Part shown: positions 25,440 to 34,224 of the stretch, one piece after another | How the letters are laid out: each line of letters starts with the position of its first letter | Position numbering within the stretch: position 1 is the stretch's first letter | NCBI RefSeq assembly: GCF_014697625.1 | Contig: NZ_JACJSG010000045.1 | Location: 1-64,000 of the forward strand | DNA length: 64,000 bases | Origin: Anabaena azotica FACHB-119 | Lineage (GTDB): Bacteria > Cyanobacteriota > Cyanobacteriia > Cyanobacteriales > Nostocaceae | Direction of reading: 5' to 3' | The notes under the pieces: model-generated | The model's input: only the letters and a program-made list of their open reading frames with translations | Databases searched by the model: none | What the model was told of the DNA's origin: nothing | Translations under genes and position numbers: made by a program

Positions 25440-25528
25440 CAAATTCTGTCAACCTATTAATAGGGATATCCCTATTGCACGGTCTGCTTATATCACAAAT
25501 TAGCAAAACTTTAATTATTTAATTAGAT

Positions 25529-26233
25529 ATGAGGGTACTACTTGTCGAAGATGAACCAGATTTAGGTGCTGCTATTAAGCGTACTTTAAATCAACATAAA
25601 TACTTAGTTGATTGGGTTGTAGATGGTAATGACGCTTGGGCTTACTTAGAAAATAGTTCGGCGCAATATACAGTGGCGATTCTCGATTGGATGCTTCCGG
25701 GAATTACTGGTTTAGAATTATGTAAAAGACTACGTTATAAAGCAAACCCTCTTCCTATTTTAATATTAACTGCTAAAGATAGCATGGAGGATAAAGTTAC
25801 TGGTTTAGATGCTGGTGCAGATGACTACTTAGTCAAACCTTTTGGCATGGTAGAATTGTTAGCAAGATTGCGGGCTTTACAACGTCGCTCTCCCCTATTC
25901 CAACCCCAACAATTAACTGTTGGTAATTTAACTCTAGATTATGGTAACAGTACAGTTATCAAACAAAATACAACAGGTGAACAACAACGGATTACATTAA
26001 CTAATAAAGAATTTCAACTATTGGAATATTTGATGAAGCATCCCAACCAAATTTTGACTACTGAACAAATTCGTAATCAAATTTGGGAAGTTAATGCGGA
26101 ATCTAGTAGTAATGTAGTAGCGGCGCAAATACGTTTGTTACGTCGCAAACTTATCAATAGTGATTGTGCTAATCCAATAGAGACTTTGCACGGTCTGGGA
26201 TATCGTTTTAAATTTCATGATGAATCAAAATAA
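25529..26233 (+). CDS. rppA: OmpR-family response regulator, RppA type
   Basis: 234 aa. The receiver domain has the acidic pair at Glu7-Asp8 (VEDEPD), phospho-acceptor Asp53 (ILDWMLPG), Thr in LTAKDS and Lys in LVKPF. The C-terminal winged-helix domain (LTNKEFQLLEYLMKHPNQILTTEQI ... HGLGYRFK) binds DNA. Sequence and gene order agree with the RppA/RppB (NrsR/NrsS-related) systems of cyanobacteria, which are reported to control photosynthesis and metal-response genes. The 3' end overlaps rppB by 17 bases. Likely autoregulated through the box at 25422-25439. The exact subfamily is my judgement. Confidence 0.85.
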   Translation: MRVLLVEDEPDLGAAIKRTLNQHKYLVDWVVDGNDAWAYLENSSAQYTVAILDWMLPGITGLELCKRLRYKANPLPILILTAKDSMEDKVTGLDAGADDYLVKPFGMVELLARLRALQRRSPLFQPQQLTVGNLTLDYGNSTVIKQNTTGEQQRITLTNKEFQLLEYLMKHPNQILTTEQIRNQIWEVNAESSSNVVAAQIRLLRRKLINSDCANPIETLHGLGYRFKFHDESK

Positions 26234-27593
26234 ACTGTTTCGGCTGACTCGCATTCGCCTAGCTCTGTATTATGCTATTGTCATGGGTTTGATTTTAAGC
26301 CTATGTGCTTTTGGTTTTTATAGGTCTGTATTTCATGCTCATGTGGTGGCTTTAGACAGTGAAATCGAGTCGGTAGCGGGAACACTGCATGATAGTATTG
26401 AACTAAAATTAAAGTCCCCTGGACGTTTGGAACCTTTAGTGAGTCAGTTATTACCCAATCAAGGTAACTGTGAAGGGGAAGCTAGTAATTGTATTCAACA
26501 GCCGCATTCTAAACGCCATCTTCTCGGCATTGTGACTAAAACTAGCTACTATGTACGTTTTTTTGATATTTCCGGAAAATTAATTGCTAATGTTGGTTAT
26601 CATCCAGAGGGATTACCTAACGTTTTTAATCCACAAACTTGGCAATTTCTTAAGGACAACCAAGGTAAAGAATACCATCAAATTACTCTATCGCTGCATA
26701 CCCAAGATTATCAAGATTGGGGATATATGCAGGTAGGGCGAAGTTTAGAGGAATTTAACCATTATTTAGATAGTGTAAAACTAATTTTGGGATTAGGATT
26801 GCCAATAGCAATGGTGATGATTGCTGGGGCTAGTTGGTGGTTATCAGGATTAGCTATGCAGCCAGTTTATCAGTCATATCGACAAATTCAACAGTTCACA
26901 GCAGATGCCGCGCATGAATTACGAACGCCTTTAGCTGCCACAAGTGCAACGGTAGAATCAGCACTTTTAATGACACAAATAGACCCAGAAGAAACAAGGG
27001 ATATTTTGCAAACTATACACCGTCAAAATCAGAGGATGACGGCTTTAGTTGTTGATTTGTTAATGTTAGCTCGTTTAGATAGACACCAAAAGTTGCAGCG
27101 TGAATTTTGTTGTTTAAATGATATAGTTAGCGATTTAATTGAAGAGTTTGCAGCAATGGCAACTACCGCCGGGGTGAAGTTGATATCTTCAATACAAGTT
27201 AATCAAGATGTGAATATTATCGGAAATTCCGACCAGCTTTATAGATTAGTTTCTAATTTAATCGTCAATGCAATTCAATACACACCCAGAGGTGGAAAAG
27301 TAACGGTTGTATTAGACCGTAATGACCATGATGCTGTAATTAAAGTTCAAGATACTGGTATTGGTATTCCAAAACAGGAATTAAATCGCATTTTTGATCG
27401 GTTTTATCGGGTAAGTAGCGATCGCTCTCGCATTACGGGCGGTTCTGGGTTAGGATTAGCTATTGTTCAGGCTATCACTCAAGCCCATCACGGCAGTATA
27501 GATGTGCAAAGTGAATTAAGTAAAGGAAGTACCTTTACTGTAAAATTACGCGCCATGATGCGTTACACAGAAAAGTCGGCTCTCCAAATATGA
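26217..27593 (+). CDS. rppB: Sensor histidine kinase, RppB type
   Basis: 458 aa. An N-terminal membrane helix (about residues 13-35) and a second at about 186-210 flank a periplasmic domain with two cysteines (NCEGEASNC). The DHp domain carries His233 in DAAHELRTPLA. The kinase domain has N (LIVNAIQYTPRGG), G1 (VQDTGIGIP), F (FDRFYR) and G2 (GGSGLGLAIV) boxes. It should phosphorylate RppA. Its end overlaps the end of the convergent DUF262 gene by 31 bases (27563-27593). Confidence 0.87.
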   Translation: MMNQNKLFRLTRIRLALYYAIVMGLILSLCAFGFYRSVFHAHVVALDSEIESVAGTLHDSIELKLKSPGRLEPLVSQLLPNQGNCEGEASNCIQQPHSKRHLLGIVTKTSYYVRFFDISGKLIANVGYHPEGLPNVFNPQTWQFLKDNQGKEYHQITLSLHTQDYQDWGYMQVGRSLEEFNHYLDSVKLILGLGLPIAMVMIAGASWWLSGLAMQPVYQSYRQIQQFTADAAHELRTPLAATSATVESALLMTQIDPEETRDILQTIHRQNQRMTALVVDLLMLARLDRHQKLQREFCCLNDIVSDLIEEFAAMATTAGVKLISSIQVNQDVNIIGNSDQLYRLVSNLIVNAIQYTPRGGKVTVVLDRNDHDAVIKVQDTGIGIPKQELNRIFDRFYRVSSDRSRITGGSGLGLAIVQAITQAHHGSIDVQSELSKGSTFTVKLRAMMRYTEKSALQI

Positions 27594-29266
27594 ACAGCTC
27601 GTTGTGCTAAACGTTTTTGCCTTGCAGCCAGTGTATCTGGAGTCCATTCTTCAGCTAATATATCTTTTGTAATTTGATACACACTCTGCTGATAAGCTTC
27701 TCGCTTAATTGGATAAATGTCATTACCTACTTGCCGATTAAGATGAGGTTCTAATGGGGTTAAGTTCCCTAGACGATATACCATTTCTTCTATTTGGGAA
27801 TCAGTGAACTGTTGCCGCCAATCGCTACTAGGTGATTCTGGTAATATATGTTCAATGGAAAAACTATCTTCGTTAACATCTATATGAGAAGTATCTGCCT
27901 CAAGTTTACATAAGATATATTTGGCTAACTTCTTCTTTTGTCCCTTCGTAGACATTGAGAATAAACAGAAGTCTTGGAAGAACTTTTCGTCTGAAACATA
28001 AACTGAGCGAAGATTATCAAACACTTGTTTGGGATTGGTTATCTCACCTTTTGTAATTGCAATTGCTACTTTGTTATAAAGTAATTCTAATTCATTAGGA
28101 TTTAAACTACTCACAATGGTATAGCGAAACGACAGTACACACACAAGTTTTAATAAGCGAGTAAAGTCTTGAGGCGAAAACCTTTCATAAGCTGTAAATA
28201 GAGTTGGATAGGCTTGCTTTACTCCGAATAATTCAAGTTCACGAATATATGGTCTATTTTCTGAAGCATCGCGCCAAAACTCATCATTAGAGTTACCAAG
28301 AGCAATAAAGAGACTGCTGTAATTTTCCAGTTTATCGAGTAAATCAAATGCTTGTTGAGCATCTTTCACCACTTCACGAACTATTTTAAATAGTCTTTCA
28401 CGTCTTACTCTGGTTTGTGTGAGACTAAGATAGTAGCGAAGAAATTCAGGAAATTTTTCCATTTGCACTGTATTAATAATTCGCCTCCATTGCCTTTGTG
28501 CCTCCTGTAAATCGTCTGGCCCCTGGAATAGCGAAAATAAGTAATTCTTGAGTAAATCTGTTGAGCTTAGTTCTACACCTCTAGCATTGAGAGTTTCAAA
28601 AACTGTATAAGCATTCAATTCATCTTCAACGTTAATCTGAATAAAAAGTAATCTTTGAGCTACAGTATTGGTTAAAAATTCAGCCAATTTTTCGCCACTG
28701 TGAATAACTTCTGGCAGTTCTGCAAGATGAGTAGAAAAATACTGAAAAGCCTGCCAAAGTAATTGATTGGACTTTGCTAGAGCGCGAATATTAAGTGGTC
28801 TTCTCAGGTTAATTAAATTGCTTTGATAAAAATCGTTGTTATTTTCATTTAAAATCAGCTTGCTTGAATAACGCAGAGAGCGGGGATCTTTATCACTAAG
28901 GTATGTACGCTTGAGGATTTCTTGTCTTTCGTGATTAGCTTCTTTTTCCTCTTCTTTCTCTACTAATTTTTGGATTTTATCAATCACAGCAATAGCAACA
29001 ATACTGAGAGTAGCTAACCGTTGTTGCCCATCAATAATTGTAAACTCTTTATCTGAAGTGCTAGAAGTTTGTAGAACAAGCGCCCCCATGTAGTGGCTAG
29101 AGTCAGGGTTAGTATGGAGTGCTAAAATATCTTGCCAAAGGTCTTCCCAATTTACTTCATTCCAAGAGTAATCATGCTGGAAAATTGGTACTCGATAAAT
29201 CTTGCCATTACCAATCAAATCACCGAAACTAGTAGTACGAGTATCTAACAGATTAATTCGAGCCAT
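27563..29266 (-). CDS. DUF262/DUF1524 protein, GmrSD-like type IV restriction nuclease
   Basis: 567 aa. The N-terminal DUF262 (ParB/GmrS-like) domain has YRVPIFQHDYSWNEVNWEDLW and the DGQQR motif (Asp79-Arg83). The C-terminal DUF1524 (HNH-like, GmrD) domain has SIEHILPES (His473) and RLGNLTPLEPHLN. Single-chain GmrSD-like proteins cut modified phage DNA, with NTP use assigned to the DUF262 part. The key motifs of both domains are intact, so it could be active. It stands alone between rppB (tail-to-tail overlap) and a divergent 74-aa gene. A host role other than defence cannot be excluded. Confidence 0.85.
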   Translation of the reverse strand: MARINLLDTRTTSFGDLIGNGKIYRVPIFQHDYSWNEVNWEDLWQDILALHTNPDSSHYMGALVLQTSSTSDKEFTIIDGQQRLATLSIVAIAVIDKIQKLVEKEEEKEANHERQEILKRTYLSDKDPRSLRYSSKLILNENNNDFYQSNLINLRRPLNIRALAKSNQLLWQAFQYFSTHLAELPEVIHSGEKLAEFLTNTVAQRLLFIQINVEDELNAYTVFETLNARGVELSSTDLLKNYLFSLFQGPDDLQEAQRQWRRIINTVQMEKFPEFLRYYLSLTQTRVRRERLFKIVREVVKDAQQAFDLLDKLENYSSLFIALGNSNDEFWRDASENRPYIRELELFGVKQAYPTLFTAYERFSPQDFTRLLKLVCVLSFRYTIVSSLNPNELELLYNKVAIAITKGEITNPKQVFDNLRSVYVSDEKFFQDFCLFSMSTKGQKKKLAKYILCKLEADTSHIDVNEDSFSIEHILPESPSSDWRQQFTDSQIEEMVYRLGNLTPLEPHLNRQVGNDIYPIKREAYQQSVYQITKDILAEEWTPDTLAARQKRLAQRAVHIWRADFSV

Positions 29267-29361
29267 AAATCAAGATGGTTAGACTAGTTTCAACATCTTA
29301 GGTATCAAGAACTATTCTAAGCTGTTGTGTTTCAATTTAACCCACATGGAGAGATATTTTA

Positions 29362-29586
29362 ATGAGTCAGATTGATTATGCTGCTATGTCTGATGAAGAA
29401 TTGAGACGGTACTTTCTCCAACATCGTGATGATAAAATAGCTCTTAGAGTTTATCTTGATAGGCTCAATGAGGGTCAACATGAGATGATTACGACTGTAG
29501 AAGACCCTAATTTTGATGCTAAGATTCAAGCTGCAATTCTGCGGAAAATGCAGATAGCAGATAGTAATGGTGAAGCAAACTTTTAA
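29362..29586 (+). CDS. Small DUF6887-like cyanobacterial protein, 74 aa
   Basis: ATG start with a plausible GGAGAGA ribosome site about 10 bases upstream. The sequence begins with an acidic helical motif (YAAMSDEELRRYFLQHRDD) common to small cyanobacterial proteins, often found beside toxin-antitoxin or defence genes. Divergent from the GmrSD-like gene. It might be an accessory or antitoxin-like protein, but I have no direct evidence. Confidence 0.65.
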   Translation: MSQIDYAAMSDEELRRYFLQHRDDKIALRVYLDRLNEGQHEMITTVEDPNFDAKIQAAILRKMQIADSNGEANF

Positions 29587-29624
29587 CGAATTACTTTAAC
29601 GTTTACTGATTTTTTGAATTGATG

Positions 29625-30722
29625 TCAGCGTTTGGATGAGGCTTTTTCGCTGGCGATGATGTGTATATCAATGTTTTTTAGCAAGCGGACTAATTTTTGA
29701 GTTAATGAACCTTTGAGGAGAATTCGCCAGCGTGAGTGGTGACTTTCGCCGATGACTATTTGTGTAATGCGGTATTTTTCTGCAACTTGTGCGATCGCCT
29801 GAGCTATATTAGTGTTAGTCTCACGAATAAAAGTACCGTCAAATTCTTTACACAATTTCTCGCAAGTATCTATGTGTAAACTTTCTTCTTTGGTGAGGAA
29901 GCGTTCAGGATTGGCAACAAATAAAACATATAATGGTGCATTCATGTAGTTAGCTATTCTTGCACCCCGCCGCAAAAGTTGGACTGAGTTGGGATAAGTA
30001 GATACACAGACTAAAACCCGTTCGTGAATGTTACAAAATTGTCCGTTAGGGATGGTGGCGATCGCTTCTTCTTCTACGTTATCAGCTACTTCTCGCAAAG
30101 CCAATTCCCGCAAAGCAATTAAATTACGGCGTTGAAAAAAGTTATCCAGGGATTGTTGGATTTTTGGCTGTGCATAAATTTTCCCTTCCAACAACCGTTC
30201 TTGTAATGTTTCTGGCGTAACATCTATTACCACTACTTCATCAGCTTCTTCCAAAATCCTATCAGCTACACGCTCTCTGACGACCACACCAGTAATTCTT
30301 GCTACCACATCATTGAGACTTTCCAAATGCTGCACGTTCATTGTGGAATAGACATCAATACCTGCGGCTAAAATGACTTCCACATCTTCGTAGCGTTTTT
30401 CTCGTGGCGAACCAGGAACGTTGGTATGAGCGAGTTCATCAACTAACACCAATTGGGGTAAGCGCTTGATAATAGCGTCTGTATCCATTTCCGTTAGTGT
30501 TAGCCCACTTCTCACAATTTCCTGACGCGGGACAATTTCCAACCCTGCTGCTTTATCGGCTGTTTCCTTGCGTCCGTGGGTTTCTAAAAGCCCAATAACA
30601 ACATCAATTCCTTCTTGTTTAAGTGCGTGCGCTTCTTCTAGCATCCGGTAAGTTTTTCCTACACCCGGAGCCATACCAATAAATATTTTATGCTTACCCC
30701 GTTTTAATTGGTAATTAGTCAT
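29625..30722 (-). CDS. kdpD: Truncated KdpD (sensor domain only)
   Basis: 365 aa: the N-terminal KdpD domain with a P-loop-like GMAPGVGKTYRML and GRKETADKAAGLEIVPR, DELAHTN, and a following universal-stress-protein domain (RVLVCVSTYPNSVQLLRRGARIA ... VIGESHHSR). The four-helix membrane part and the histidine kinase domain of full KdpD are absent. Short KdpD proteins of this type are known from the Anabaena kdp operon, so this is a family trait and not a recent truncation. It is separated from kdpC by a 27-unit heptamer array. Confidence 0.9.
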   Translation of the reverse strand: MTNYQLKRGKHKIFIGMAPGVGKTYRMLEEAHALKQEGIDVVIGLLETHGRKETADKAAGLEIVPRQEIVRSGLTLTEMDTDAIIKRLPQLVLVDELAHTNVPGSPREKRYEDVEVILAAGIDVYSTMNVQHLESLNDVVARITGVVVRERVADRILEEADEVVVIDVTPETLQERLLEGKIYAQPKIQQSLDNFFQRRNLIALRELALREVADNVEEEAIATIPNGQFCNIHERVLVCVSTYPNSVQLLRRGARIANYMNAPLYVLFVANPERFLTKEESLHIDTCEKLCKEFDGTFIRETNTNIAQAIAQVAEKYRITQIVIGESHHSRWRILLKGSLTQKLVRLLKNIDIHIIASEKASSKR

Positions 30723-30730
30723 TAGTCAGT

Positions 30731-30919
30731 TATCAGTTATCAGTTATCAGTTATCAGTTATCAGTTATCAGTTATCAGTTATCAGTTGACAGTTGACAGT
30801 TGACAGTTGACAGTTGACAGTTATCAGTTATCAGTTGACAGTTGACAGTTGACAGTTGACAGTTGACAGTTATCAGTTATCAGTTATCAGTTATCAGTTA
30901 TCAGTTATCAGTTGACAGT
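30731..30919. repeat. 27-unit heptamer array between kdpC and kdpD
   Basis: Perfect 7-bp units in blocks: TATCAGT x8, TGACAGT x5, TATCAGT x2, TGACAGT x5, TATCAGT x6, TGACAGT x1. It separates two genes of one operon, so it is transcribed with kdp. Confidence 0.95.
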
Positions 30920-30964
30920 TGTTATTTTTCCCTTTCCCCTTTCCCCCTTCCCCTTTCCCCAATC

Positions 30965-31585
30965 TTATCGATTTTGCTGATTATTTAAATCCTGCAAATC
31001 AAGAGCGTAATTTAATCGCAAAACATTGACTCCTGGTTCGCCAAAAATCCCTAAAAATCTACCGTCTGTGTATTTATTCATTAAACGGAGAATTTCATCG
31101 GGTTGCACATTACGGGCGCGGGCTACTCTCTCTATTTGTTGTCTTGCTGCTTGAATAGAAATATGGGGGTCTAAGCCTGAACCAGAACTATATATTAAAT
31201 CTTCAATAGGTTGAATATTTTCTTCGCGCAGTCGATTTGCTTCCTCAATAATACGGTTTAATAATGCTGGGTTGCTAGGAGCTAAATTGCTACCCCCAGA
31301 TATACCTGTTGGTCTAGCTTTTCTACCTTGACTATATCTTGCTGCACTGGGACGACTATGAAAATATTGTTCGGAGGCGAATACTTGACCAATTAAAGCG
31401 GAACCAATTGGTTGTGCTTCTATATTTTGCATGACGCTACCGTTAGCTTGATAGGGAAATAATCCTTGACCAACTACTAAAATAGCTAGAGGATAAATGA
31501 TGCCTGCTATCAACCAAAATACTAGAGTAATACGAATAGCTCTTAAAATTTCTCGAATCAAGGACATATAAATTTTTCCAGACAC
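30965..31585 (-). CDS. kdpC: Potassium-transporting ATPase subunit KdpC
   Basis: 206 aa with one N-terminal membrane helix (ITLVFWLIAGIIYPLAILVVGQ). The conserved KdpC segments follow: GSALIGQVF, YFHSRPSAARY, SGGSNLAPSNP, SGSGLDPHISIQAARQQIERVA and LGIFGEPGVNVLRLNYAL. KdpC bridges KdpA and KdpB and supports high-affinity K+ import. Normal length. Confidence 0.96.
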   Translation of the reverse strand: MSGKIYMSLIREILRAIRITLVFWLIAGIIYPLAILVVGQGLFPYQANGSVMQNIEAQPIGSALIGQVFASEQYFHSRPSAARYSQGRKARPTGISGGSNLAPSNPALLNRIIEEANRLREENIQPIEDLIYSSGSGLDPHISIQAARQQIERVARARNVQPDEILRLMNKYTDGRFLGIFGEPGVNVLRLNYALDLQDLNNQQNR

Positions 31586-31639
31586 GTTGAATTTTTAATT
31601 TTGTCAAGGATTTAATTGATAACTGTTCACTGTCCACTG

Positions 31640-31888
31640 TTAAAAGCGTTCTGGCTGAAAAATGACGACAAATAAGTAAATCACAAGTGATGCTAGTACT
31701 AATGCTAAGACGCGAAAAGCCCAAGCAGCAGTTTGATTTACAGCAATGCCAGTAATAGCATAAGCTGCTGGATGAATGAGAAAATGTAAAGCGAAAATAA
31801 TGGCGATCGCTAATAATAGATGATGTTTAAACCGCCGTGGCAAAATGTGAAAATTCATCGTCAAAAACTTATTAAGTTTCATGGTCAA
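31640..31888 (-). CDS. Small Kdp membrane subunit (KdpF/KdpG-like)
   Basis: 82 aa or less; ATG candidates at 31888, 31882 and 31858. Two hydrophobic segments: LLLAIAIIFALHFLIHPAAY and FRVLALVLASLVIYLFVVIF followed by QPERF. The C-terminal segment resembles KdpF (single helix ending in a Pro-Glu-Arg-Phe-like tail). A small gene between kdpB and kdpC, named kdpG, is described in the Anabaena sp. L-31 kdp operons, and this is its position here. Probably stabilises the KdpABC complex. Confidence 0.75.
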   Translation of the reverse strand: MTMKLNKFLTMNFHILPRRFKHHLLLAIAIIFALHFLIHPAAYAITGIAVNQTAAWAFRVLALVLASLVIYLFVVIFQPERF

Positions 31889-32024
31889 TAGTCAATAGTC
31901 AATAGTCAATAGTCAACAGTCAACAGTCAACAGTCAATAGTCAATAGTCCAAAGTTATTCTCCCTCATCTCCCCCATCTCCCCCACTCCCTCATCTCCCT
32001 CATCTCCCCAGTCCCCAATACCCA
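31884..32024. repeat. Heptamer and CTCCCCCAT-type repeats between kdpB and the small subunit
   Basis: Units of TCAATAG/TCAACAG followed by CTCATCTCC-like units and CCCAGTCCCC. No gene. Confidence 0.8.
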
Positions 32025-32026
32025 AT

Positions 32027-34132
32027 TCACGCCAACCCAACGAGTGTAATTAGCACATCTATTAATTTAATGGCGATAAATGGGGCGATAACTCCACCTA
32101 AACCATAAATTAAAATGTTGCGTTGCAGTAATTGATTAGCTGTGAGGGGTCGAAATTGGACACCTTTCAACGCCAAGGGTATCAAAGCCGGAATAATTAG
32201 GGCATTATAAATCAACGCGGACAGTACAGCAGAATTGGTACTTGTCAAATTCATCACATTGAGACTTTGCAAATTAGCGGATGCAAAAATGACGGGAATA
32301 ATGGCAAAGTATTTAGCAATATCGTTAGCAATGGAAAATGTGGTTAATGCACCCCGCGTAATCAGCAATTGCTTCCCAATACTGACGATATCGATGAGTT
32401 TTGTCGGATCTGAGTCCAAATCAACCATGTTAGCGGCTTCTTTGGCGGCTTGAGTGCCTGTATTCATGGCTACACCGACATTCGCTTGGGCTAAGGCTGG
32501 TGCATCGTTGGTTCCATCCCCTGTCATGGCTACGAGTTTACCTTGGGCTTGTTCTCGCTGAATGACGCTGATTTTATCTTCTGGCGTAGCTTCGGCGATA
32601 AAGTCATCAACTCCAGCTTCTTGTGCAATTACATAGGCGGTGATGTGGTTGTCACCAGTCAACATAATGGTGCGTACTCCCATACGCCGCAATTGGTCAA
32701 AGCGTTCGCGAATACCAGATTTCACTATGTCTTTGAGGTAGATGACACCGTAGATTTCGTTATCTAAGCAGACTGCTAGGGGTGTACCTCCCTGTTGAGA
32801 AACTCGCTCATAGGCTGCATCTAATTCTGGGGTAACTCGTCCATTGCGCGATCGCACAAATCCCTTAATTGCTCCCACTGCTCCCTTCCGCGCTTCCCGT
32901 CCCCCCGGTAAGTTAGTCCCACTCATGCGGGTTTTTGCGGAAAACTCTACGCCCTGTGCTTGGTTAGGGTCGAGGTCATATCTAATACCTAATTTCTCCG
33001 CTAGGCGAACAATTGATTTACCTTCTGGTGTATCATCAAACACGCTAGCCGCCCAAGCAACACTAGCTACTTGCTCGATGGAATACCCATTAATCGGGAT
33101 AAACTCTTCCGCCAAGCGATTCCCCAAGGTGATAGTACCAGTTTTATCTAATACTAAGGTATTCACATCACCGCAAGCTTCCACCGCCCGTCCAGAGGTG
33201 GCGATGACGTTAAATTGGGCGACTCTATCCATACCCGCAATGCCGATCGCACTGAGTAAGCCGCCGATGGTGGTGGGGATCAAGGCAACTAATAGGGCTA
33301 CCAAAATCGGGACGTTGACTGGGGTATCTGCATAGTAGGCGAATACGGGTAAGGTAGCGACAACAAACAAGAATACCAAGCTCAAAACAGCGAGTAACAC
33401 CGTCAAAGCAACTTCATTCGGTGTTTTTGTCCGTTCCGCACCTTCAACTAAGGCAATCATCCGGTCAATAAAACCTTTACCTGGGTCAGCCGTTACCCGG
33501 ACAATCAGTTCATCGGAGATAATGCGCGTACCACCAGTAACAGAACTGGCAATATCTGAGCCTGATTCTTTGAGAACTGGAGCAGATTCTCCCGTAATCG
33601 CTGATTCATCGACTGAGGCGACACCCATAATAACTTCCCCATCGGCGGGGATGATATCGCCTGCTACTACATATACAGTATCCCCTTGTTTAAGACTAGT
33701 GGAAGGGACATCTGTAATTGTGCCATCGGGGGCGAGTAGCTTGGCAAGTGTCTCCGATTTGGTTGAGCGTAAAGTATCAGCTTGGGCTTTACCTCTACCC
33801 TCGGCTACAGCTTCGGCAAAGTTAGCAAACCAAACGGTAAAGAACAAAATCCCGGTTAAGATACCGTTGAAAAGTTGGGGATTTTTCTGTTGGGTGGGGC
33901 CGAATAAATTGGGTTCAATTGTGACTGATAAGGTGATGAGAGTTCCCACCCACACCAAAAACATCACAGGGTTTCTAATGGCAGATTTGGGATTGAGTTT
34001 AACAAAAGCATCCCCAATTGCCCGCAGGTAGATACCTTTGGTTTTGATTTTAACTTTCTTGCGTGCTTGAGGGCGATCGCTAGTACGAGAACGGGGGGGT
34101 TTATTTTTTGGGGTAGGTGCAGATGGGTTCAT
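32027..34132 (-). CDS. kdpB: Potassium-transporting P-type ATPase subunit KdpB
   Basis: Catalytic subunit. It has the phosphorylation motif DKTGTITLG, TGESAPV (actuator), TGDNHITA and GDGTNDAPALAQANVG (P domain), and membrane segments at both ends. I start at the ATG at 34132 (MNPSAPTPKN, 701 aa). The frame is open to 34213, but the extra residues (SPVPSPQSPVP) are translated heptamer repeat. The N-terminal 35 residues are basic. Second gene of the kdp operon. Confidence 0.96.
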   Translation of the reverse strand: MNPSAPTPKNKPPRSRTSDRPQARKKVKIKTKGIYLRAIGDAFVKLNPKSAIRNPVMFLVWVGTLITLSVTIEPNLFGPTQQKNPQLFNGILTGILFFTVWFANFAEAVAEGRGKAQADTLRSTKSETLAKLLAPDGTITDVPSTSLKQGDTVYVVAGDIIPADGEVIMGVASVDESAITGESAPVLKESGSDIASSVTGGTRIISDELIVRVTADPGKGFIDRMIALVEGAERTKTPNEVALTVLLAVLSLVFLFVVATLPVFAYYADTPVNVPILVALLVALIPTTIGGLLSAIGIAGMDRVAQFNVIATSGRAVEACGDVNTLVLDKTGTITLGNRLAEEFIPINGYSIEQVASVAWAASVFDDTPEGKSIVRLAEKLGIRYDLDPNQAQGVEFSAKTRMSGTNLPGGREARKGAVGAIKGFVRSRNGRVTPELDAAYERVSQQGGTPLAVCLDNEIYGVIYLKDIVKSGIRERFDQLRRMGVRTIMLTGDNHITAYVIAQEAGVDDFIAEATPEDKISVIQREQAQGKLVAMTGDGTNDAPALAQANVGVAMNTGTQAAKEAANMVDLDSDPTKLIDIVSIGKQLLITRGALTTFSIANDIAKYFAIIPVIFASANLQSLNVMNLTSTNSAVLSALIYNALIIPALIPLALKGVQFRPLTANQLLQRNILIYGLGGVIAPFIAIKLIDVLITLVGLA

Positions 34133-34133
34133 A

Positions 34134-34222
34134 GTGGGGACTGGGGACTGGGGACTGGGGACTGGGGAAGGGGGAAAGGTAACAACTGATAACTGATAAC
34201 TGATAACTGTCAACTGATAACT
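34134..34222. repeat. Heptamer repeats between kdpA and kdpB
   Basis: GGGGACT units followed by AACTGAT units. Confidence 0.8.
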
Positions 34223-34224
34223 GA

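Larger units (their letters stand above)
24850..25528. other. Divergent intergenic region between the PLP gene and rppA
   Basis: 679 bases with no gene. They contain a hairpin (24935-24959), an AT-rich stretch, two copies of an 18-bp operator-like box and a small CGCAGAT repeat. Promoters for both divergent units must lie here, but I see no single convincing -35/-10 pair. Confidence 0.6.

Noticed and set aside
30731..30919. Possible CRISPR array
   Set aside because: Units are 7 bp with no spacers, and no cas genes are nearby. Same for 44658-44762 and 51025-51094.
32027..34213. KdpB start at 34213
   Set aside because: The extra 27 residues are encoded by GGGGACT and AACTGAT repeats; the basic KdpB N-terminus begins at the ATG at 34132.
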